Source: Flavobacteriales bacterium
GTDB taxonomy: Bacteria > Bacteroidota > Bacteroidia > Flavobacteriales > PHOS-HE28
DNA length: 17,955 nt
Reading direction: 5' to 3'
Assembly: GCA_008016945.1 (NCBI GenBank)
Contig: SSGN01000051.1
Coordinates: 1-17,955, forward strand
Position numbers and translations under genes: made by a program
The notes under the pieces: generated by a model
The model's database searches: none
Told to the model about the DNA's origin: nothing
What the model saw: only the letters and a program-made list of their open reading frames with translations
Shown: in pieces, positions 14,450-17,955 of the stretch
How the letters are laid out: each line of letters begins with the position of its first letter
Position numbering within the stretch: position 1 is the stretch's first letter

Positions 14450-17400
14450 GCGTGCAACAATGTTTGGTCCGTACCACCATCTTCTCTTGGTCTTTCACTT
14501 CCTCGCTTCTTCTCCTTATCACCTCCTGCCCTCTTCTCCCTGCTCATAACACTGTACAGCGCCGGCACCACGTACAGCGTCAACACCAGCGAGAACATCA
14601 ACCCGCCGATGATCACGATGCCCATGGGGATCCGGCTCTTCGCGGCGGCACCGAGGCCCAGCGCGATGGGCAGCGCGCCCAGCGCCATGGCCAGGGTGGT
14701 CATCAGGATGGGGCGCAGGCGCTGCGTGGCGGCGTCCACCACGGCGTCAATCTTCTTCAGCCCGTGCTCTTTGCGCTGGTTGGCGAACTCCACGATCAGG
14801 ATCCCGTTCTTGGTCACCAGGCCGATGAGCACGATGATGCCGATGTTGCTGAAGATGTTCAGCGTGTGGTCGCCGAGCCAGAGCGACAGCACCGCACCGG
14901 CCAGGGCCAGCGGCACGGTGAACATCACCACCAGCGGGTCTATCCAGCTCTCGAACTGTGCGGCAAGGATCAGGAACACGAGGATCAGCGCCAGCACGAA
15001 CGCGAAGGCGATGCTGCTGCCGCTCTCGGCGAATTCCTTGCTCACTCCGGCGAGGGTGGTGCTGAAGGTGTCGTCCAGCACCTCGTCGGCGATGCGGTCC
15101 ATGGCCGCGATGCCGTCGCCGATGGTATAACCCTCGGCGGGATCGGCGCTCACCGTGGCGCTCACATAACGGTTGTAGCGGAACAGTTGCGGCGGCGTGC
15201 TGCGGTCGCTCATGCGCACCAGGTTGTCCAACTGGATCAGTTCGCCCTTGTCGTTGCGCACGAAGGCGCTGCTCAGGTCCACCGGCGCATCGCGGTCCGC
15301 GCGCGTGGCCTGACCGATCACCTGGTATTGTTTGCCCTTGAAGATGAAGTAGCCGTAGCGCTGACCGCTGAAGTACAGTTGCAGCGTCTCGGCGATGTCG
15401 CGCATGCTCACGCCCATGGCGCGCGCCCGGTCGCGGTCGATCTCCACGTTCAGCTCGGGCTTGTTGAACTTCAGGTTCAGGTCGCTCACGCGGAAGGTCT
15501 TGTCGGCCGCCACCTTCTCCATGAATTGCGGGATCACCTCGCGCAGCTTCTCGAAGGTGGGCGCCTGGATCACGTACTGCACCGGCAGCGTGGTGAAGCG
15601 CGAACCGCCGATGGTGGGCTCCTGGATCACGAAGCTGCGCGCGAGGTTGTATTGCGGCAATTGCGCCATCACCTGCTTTGCGATCGCGTCCTGGGTGCGG
15701 GTGCGCTCCTCCGGCTCCACCAGCGTAACACGCACGAAACCGGTGTTGGTACTGCTGGCCGTGCCGAAGCCCGGCGCGGTCACGCTGAGCAGCGCCTGCC
15801 GTTCGGGCAATGTATCCACCATGTGGATGATGTCCGTGAGGTAATCGTTCATCACCTCGAAGCTGGTGCCCTCGGGCGCGGTGCTCTGCACCATGAAGCG
15901 GCTCTTGTCCTCCATGGGCGCCAGCTCGCTTTGCAGGTTGCCGCCGATGCCTGCGATCAGGCCGATGCTCACCAGCATGATCACCAGCGCCACCCAACGC
16001 ACCTTCATGAAGCGTTGCAGCGAGCGGTTGTAGCCCTCGGTCATCCGCTCGAACCAGCGCTCGGTCACCTCGAAGAAGCGGCTGCGCTTCGTCCGGTGTT
16101 TCAGCCAGTGCGCGCTGAGCATGGGCGTGAGCGTGAGGCTCACGATGGCGCTGATGAACACGGCCCCGGCCACCACGATGCCGAACTCGCGGAACAGGCG
16201 ACCGGTCAACCCGCTGAGGAAGATCACCGGCAGGAACACCGCCATCAGCGTGATGGTGATGCTGATGATGGCGAAGGTGATCTCCTTGCTGCCCTCGTGC
16301 CCGGCCTGGATCGGGTCCATGCCGCGCTCGATCTTGCTGTAGATGTTCTCCAGCACCACGATCGCGTCGTCCACCACGATGCCCGTGGCCAGCAGCACGG
16401 CCAGCAGCGTGAGGATGTTGATGCTGAAGCCCGCGATGTACATGATGAAGAACGCGCCGATCAGCGAGATCGGGATCGCCAGCACGGGGATCAACGTGGT
16501 GCGCCAGTCGCGCAGGAACACGAAGATGATGAGCACCACCAGCAGGAAGGCGATGGCGATCGTCTCCTCCACTTCGAGGATCGCCTTGCGGATGCCCACC
16601 GTGGTGTCCATGGCAAGCGTGTAGCGCAGGTCGCCGGGCAGGTCCTTCTTGATCTGGTCGAACCGCTTGTAGAACTCGTCGGCGATGGCGATGTAGTTGC
16701 TGCCGGGCTGCGGCGTCACGGCGATCCCCACTTGCGGCACCGCGCCGTTCCCGCGCAGCAGGCTGCGTTCGTTCTCGGGCATCAGCTCGGCGCGGCCCAC
16801 GTCGCGCAGGCGCACCACCACGCCGCCCTCGTCGCGCAGGATCAGGTCGTTGAACTGCTCGGGCGTCTCCAACCGGCCCATCGTGCGGATGCTCAGTTCC
16901 GTGCGGTAGCCTTCGATGCGGCCGCTGGGCAGCTCCACGTTCTCGCGGTCCAGTGCGGCGCGCACATCGCCGGGGGTGATGCGGTAGCCGGCCATCTTCA
17001 CGGGGTCCAGTTGCAGCTTCATGCTGTACTTCTTCTCGCCCCAGATGCGGATCTCGCTCACGCCCTCGATGGTCTGCAGGCGTTCCTTGAAGTTGTTGTT
17101 CGCGATCTCGCTCAGCTCCAGCATCGAGCGTTGGTCGCTCTGCATGGTCATGCTCAGGATCGGGCTGCTGTCGGCATTGCTCTTCGCCACGATCGGCGGG
17201 TCGGCATCGGCGGGCAGGTTGCGCACGGCCTGGCTCACGCGGTCGCGCACGTCGTTGGCCGCCGCCTCCAGGTCCATGTCCAGATCGAATTCCACGGAGA
17301 CCGTGCTGCGGCCGTCGGCGCTCACGCTGGTAAGGCTGGTGATGCCCGCGATGCCGTTGATGCTCTCCTCGAGGATCTCGGTGATCTGCTTCTCGATGAT

Positions 17401-17571
17401 GTCCGCGTTGGCGCCCACGTAGTTGGTGGTCACGGTGATCACCGGCGGGTCCACGCTGGGGTACTCGCGCACGCCGAGATAGGTGAAGCCGATCACCCCG
17501 AAAAGCACCAGGAAGATCGAGATCACCGTGGCCAGAACGGGCCGGTTGATGGAGAGGGAGCTGATGTTCAT
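14446..17571 (-). CDS. RND efflux pump, HAE1/AcrB-type permease
   Basis: Inner-membrane proton-driven drug/metabolite exporter of 1041 residues, the full length for the hydrophobe/amphiphile (HAE1) branch. It opens MNISSLSINRPV with the first membrane helix (about 9-29) and a periplasmic porter loop. A membrane block at about 336-530 includes the TM4 motif GIVVDDAIVVLEN with Asp401 and Asp402. A second periplasmic loop precedes the C-terminal membrane block, where Lys921 of LVTKNGILIVEFA is the TM10 partner of the proton relay. All three charged relay residues are therefore present, arguing against a heavy-metal (HME) pump and for an active transporter. The C-terminal ~30 residues are a charged tail rich in Lys, Arg and Glu with no family counterpart that I recognise. 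The upstream adaptor gene and the downstream TolC gene complete the system. Confidence 0.96.
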   Translation of the reverse strand: MNISSLSINRPVLATVISIFLVLFGVIGFTYLGVREYPSVDPPVITVTTNYVGANADIIEKQITEILEESINGIAGITSLTSVSADGRSTVSVEFDLDMDLEAAANDVRDRVSQAVRNLPADADPPIVAKSNADSSPILSMTMQSDQRSMLELSEIANNNFKERLQTIEGVSEIRIWGEKKYSMKLQLDPVKMAGYRITPGDVRAALDRENVELPSGRIEGYRTELSIRTMGRLETPEQFNDLILRDEGGVVVRLRDVGRAELMPENERSLLRGNGAVPQVGIAVTPQPGSNYIAIADEFYKRFDQIKKDLPGDLRYTLAMDTTVGIRKAILEVEETIAIAFLLVVLIIFVFLRDWRTTLIPVLAIPISLIGAFFIMYIAGFSINILTLLAVLLATGIVVDDAIVVLENIYSKIERGMDPIQAGHEGSKEITFAIISITITLMAVFLPVIFLSGLTGRLFREFGIVVAGAVFISAIVSLTLTPMLSAHWLKHRTKRSRFFEVTERWFERMTEGYNRSLQRFMKVRWVALVIMLVSIGLIAGIGGNLQSELAPMEDKSRFMVQSTAPEGTSFEVMNDYLTDIIHMVDTLPERQALLSVTAPGFGTASSTNTGFVRVTLVEPEERTRTQDAIAKQVMAQLPQYNLARSFVIQEPTIGGSRFTTLPVQYVIQAPTFEKLREVIPQFMEKVAADKTFRVSDLNLKFNKPELNVEIDRDRARAMGVSMRDIAETLQLYFSGQRYGYFIFKGKQYQVIGQATRADRDAPVDLSSAFVRNDKGELIQLDNLVRMSDRSTPPQLFRYNRYVSATVSADPAEGYTIGDGIAAMDRIADEVLDDTFSTTLAGVSKEFAESGSSIAFAFVLALILVFLILAAQFESWIDPLVVMFTVPLALAGAVLSLWLGDHTLNIFSNIGIIVLIGLVTKNGILIVEFANQRKEHGLKKIDAVVDAATQRLRPILMTTLAMALGALPIALGLGAAAKSRIPMGIVIIGGLMFSLVLTLYVVPALYSVMSREKRAGGDKEKKRGSERPREDGGTDQTLLHA

Positions 17572-17586
17572 ACTGATACGCTCAGG

Positions 17587-17614
17587 GTGAATGGCGAATG
17601 GTCAATGGTGAATG
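17587..17614. repeat. Array of four 7-bp repeats (GTGAATG type)
   Basis: Four heptamers in perfect phase read GTGAATG, GCGAATG, GTCAATG, GTGAATG on the plus strand. They lie in the leader of the RND pump gene, 16 nt upstream of its start codon (minus strand). Every unit ends AATG. Confidence 0.8.
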
Positions 17615-17669
17615 GAATTGATCCTGCGAAGGCTGCGGTCTCCGCTCCAGTTCACCATTTGACCTTCTA

Positions 17670-17718
17670 CATTCTTCATTCTTCATTGATCATTCTTCGT
17701 TCTTCATTCTTCATTCCC
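17670..17718. repeat. Array of seven 7-bp repeats (CATTCTT type)
   Basis: Seven heptamers in perfect phase on the plus strand: CATTCTT, CATTCTT, CATTGAT, CATTCTT, CGTTCTT, CATTCTT, CATTCCC. Read on the minus strand, the direction of transcription, the units are AAGAATG-like. The array starts within the last codons of the adaptor gene, so its last unit overlaps the stop at 17711-17713, and it runs into the intergenic gap. Confidence 0.85.
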
Positions 17719-17955
17719 TCTCCTCTCCCTTCCTTTCCGCCGGCCGCACGGCCATGCCATCCCGTACCGCCAGCAGCGCGCTCGTGATCACGGTATCCCC
17801 CGGCTGCACGTTGCTGATCAGTTGCACGGTGTTCTCGGTGCGTATGCCGATGTCCACGCGCACGCTCTGCGCCTTACCGTTCTTCATCACCATCACCTTC
17901 TGGCCTTGGATGTCGGGGATCAGCGCCTCGGCGGGGATGGTGAGCGCATCGGCGA
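17711..17955 (-). CDS. RND efflux periplasmic adaptor (membrane fusion protein), C-terminal part
   Basis: The last 80 residues of an HlyD/AcrA-type adaptor that bridges the RND pump and TolC channel in the periplasm. The beginning lies beyond the window edge. Visible features are the end of the beta-barrel domain, IPAEALIPDIQGQKVMVMKNGKAQ, and the membrane-proximal domain, VRVDIGIRTENTVQLISNVQPGDTVITSALLAVRDGMAVRP, both typical of AcrA/MexA-family C-termini. It ends in a charged tail (AERKGEERE). It is the first gene of the operon seen here, 139 nt upstream of the pump gene. That gap is unusually long for the operon and is filled by heptamer repeats. Regulators or a promoter must lie beyond the window. 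Confidence 0.9.
   Translation of the reverse strand, partial: ADALTIPAEALIPDIQGQKVMVMKNGKAQSVRVDIGIRTENTVQLISNVQPGDTVITSALLAVRDGMAVRPAERKGEERE

Noticed and set aside
17587..17718. CRISPR array
   Set aside because: Units are 7 bp, contiguous and without spacers; there are no cas genes nearby.
14452..17787. Open frame of about 1100 codons on the plus strand opposite the RND pump
   Set aside because: It is antisense to a full-length, motif-complete pump. The product is a His/Ala/Asp/Gln-rich low-complexity string with no domain, as expected for a mirror frame of a GC-rich gene.

Overview
The window looks like a chromosomal segment of a high-GC member of the Bacteroidota (Flavobacteriales-like). 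This rests on two proteins with type IX secretion (T9SS) C-terminal sorting domains, two TonB-dependent outer-membrane receptors with carboxypeptidase-regulatory-like N-terminal domains, HmuY-family haem-binding proteins, signal peptides ending in Ala-Gln, near absence of Shine-Dalgarno sequences, and promoter elements of the Bacteroidota type (TTG, 19-21 nt, TAnnTTTG-like). No rRNA, tRNA, insertion sequence, integrase or CRISPR array was seen.

Layout. (1) 1-823 (-): N-terminal part of a membrane sensor histidine kinase, cut by the window edge, divergent from (2) 894-2480 (+), a GT-C (family 39/ArnT-like) membrane glycosyltransferase. (3) 2596-7228 (+): a three-gene haem-uptake-type locus. 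It holds an HmuY-domain protein with a T9SS sorting tail, an HmuR-like TonB-dependent receptor, and a second HmuY-family protein that is a lipoprotein. A promoter with an inverted repeat in its spacer precedes the locus, and a large hairpin separates genes one and two. (4) 7447-9951 (-): an OMP_b-brl_3-type TonB-dependent receptor. (5) 10173-10559 (-): a small RRM RNA-binding protein with an RGG-rich tail, a clear promoter and a strong intrinsic terminator. (6) 10729-11967 (-): a T9SS-exported alpha/beta-hydrolase (esterase-like). (7) 11968-12409: gene-free, with several short palindromes. (8) 12410-12892 (+): an SRPBCC/AHSA1-like protein. (9) 13157-17955 (-): a tripartite efflux operon, transcribed adaptor (partial) then RND pump then TolC-type outer-membrane factor; pump and TolC overlap by 4 nt. 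The 139-nt gap between adaptor and pump is almost filled by two arrays of 7-bp repeats.

The most interesting unit is the haem-type locus. Two HmuY-family proteins share the same landmark motifs but are routed to the surface by different signals, one by a T9SS tail and one by lipidation with a K-E-E lipoprotein-export-like motif, and they flank one receptor. The simplest reading is a two-step relay from a T9SS-delivered hemophore to a surface lipoprotein to the receptor. This is inference from sequence; the actual ligand cannot be read from the DNA. The second most interesting signal is the heptamer-repeat element inside the efflux operon.
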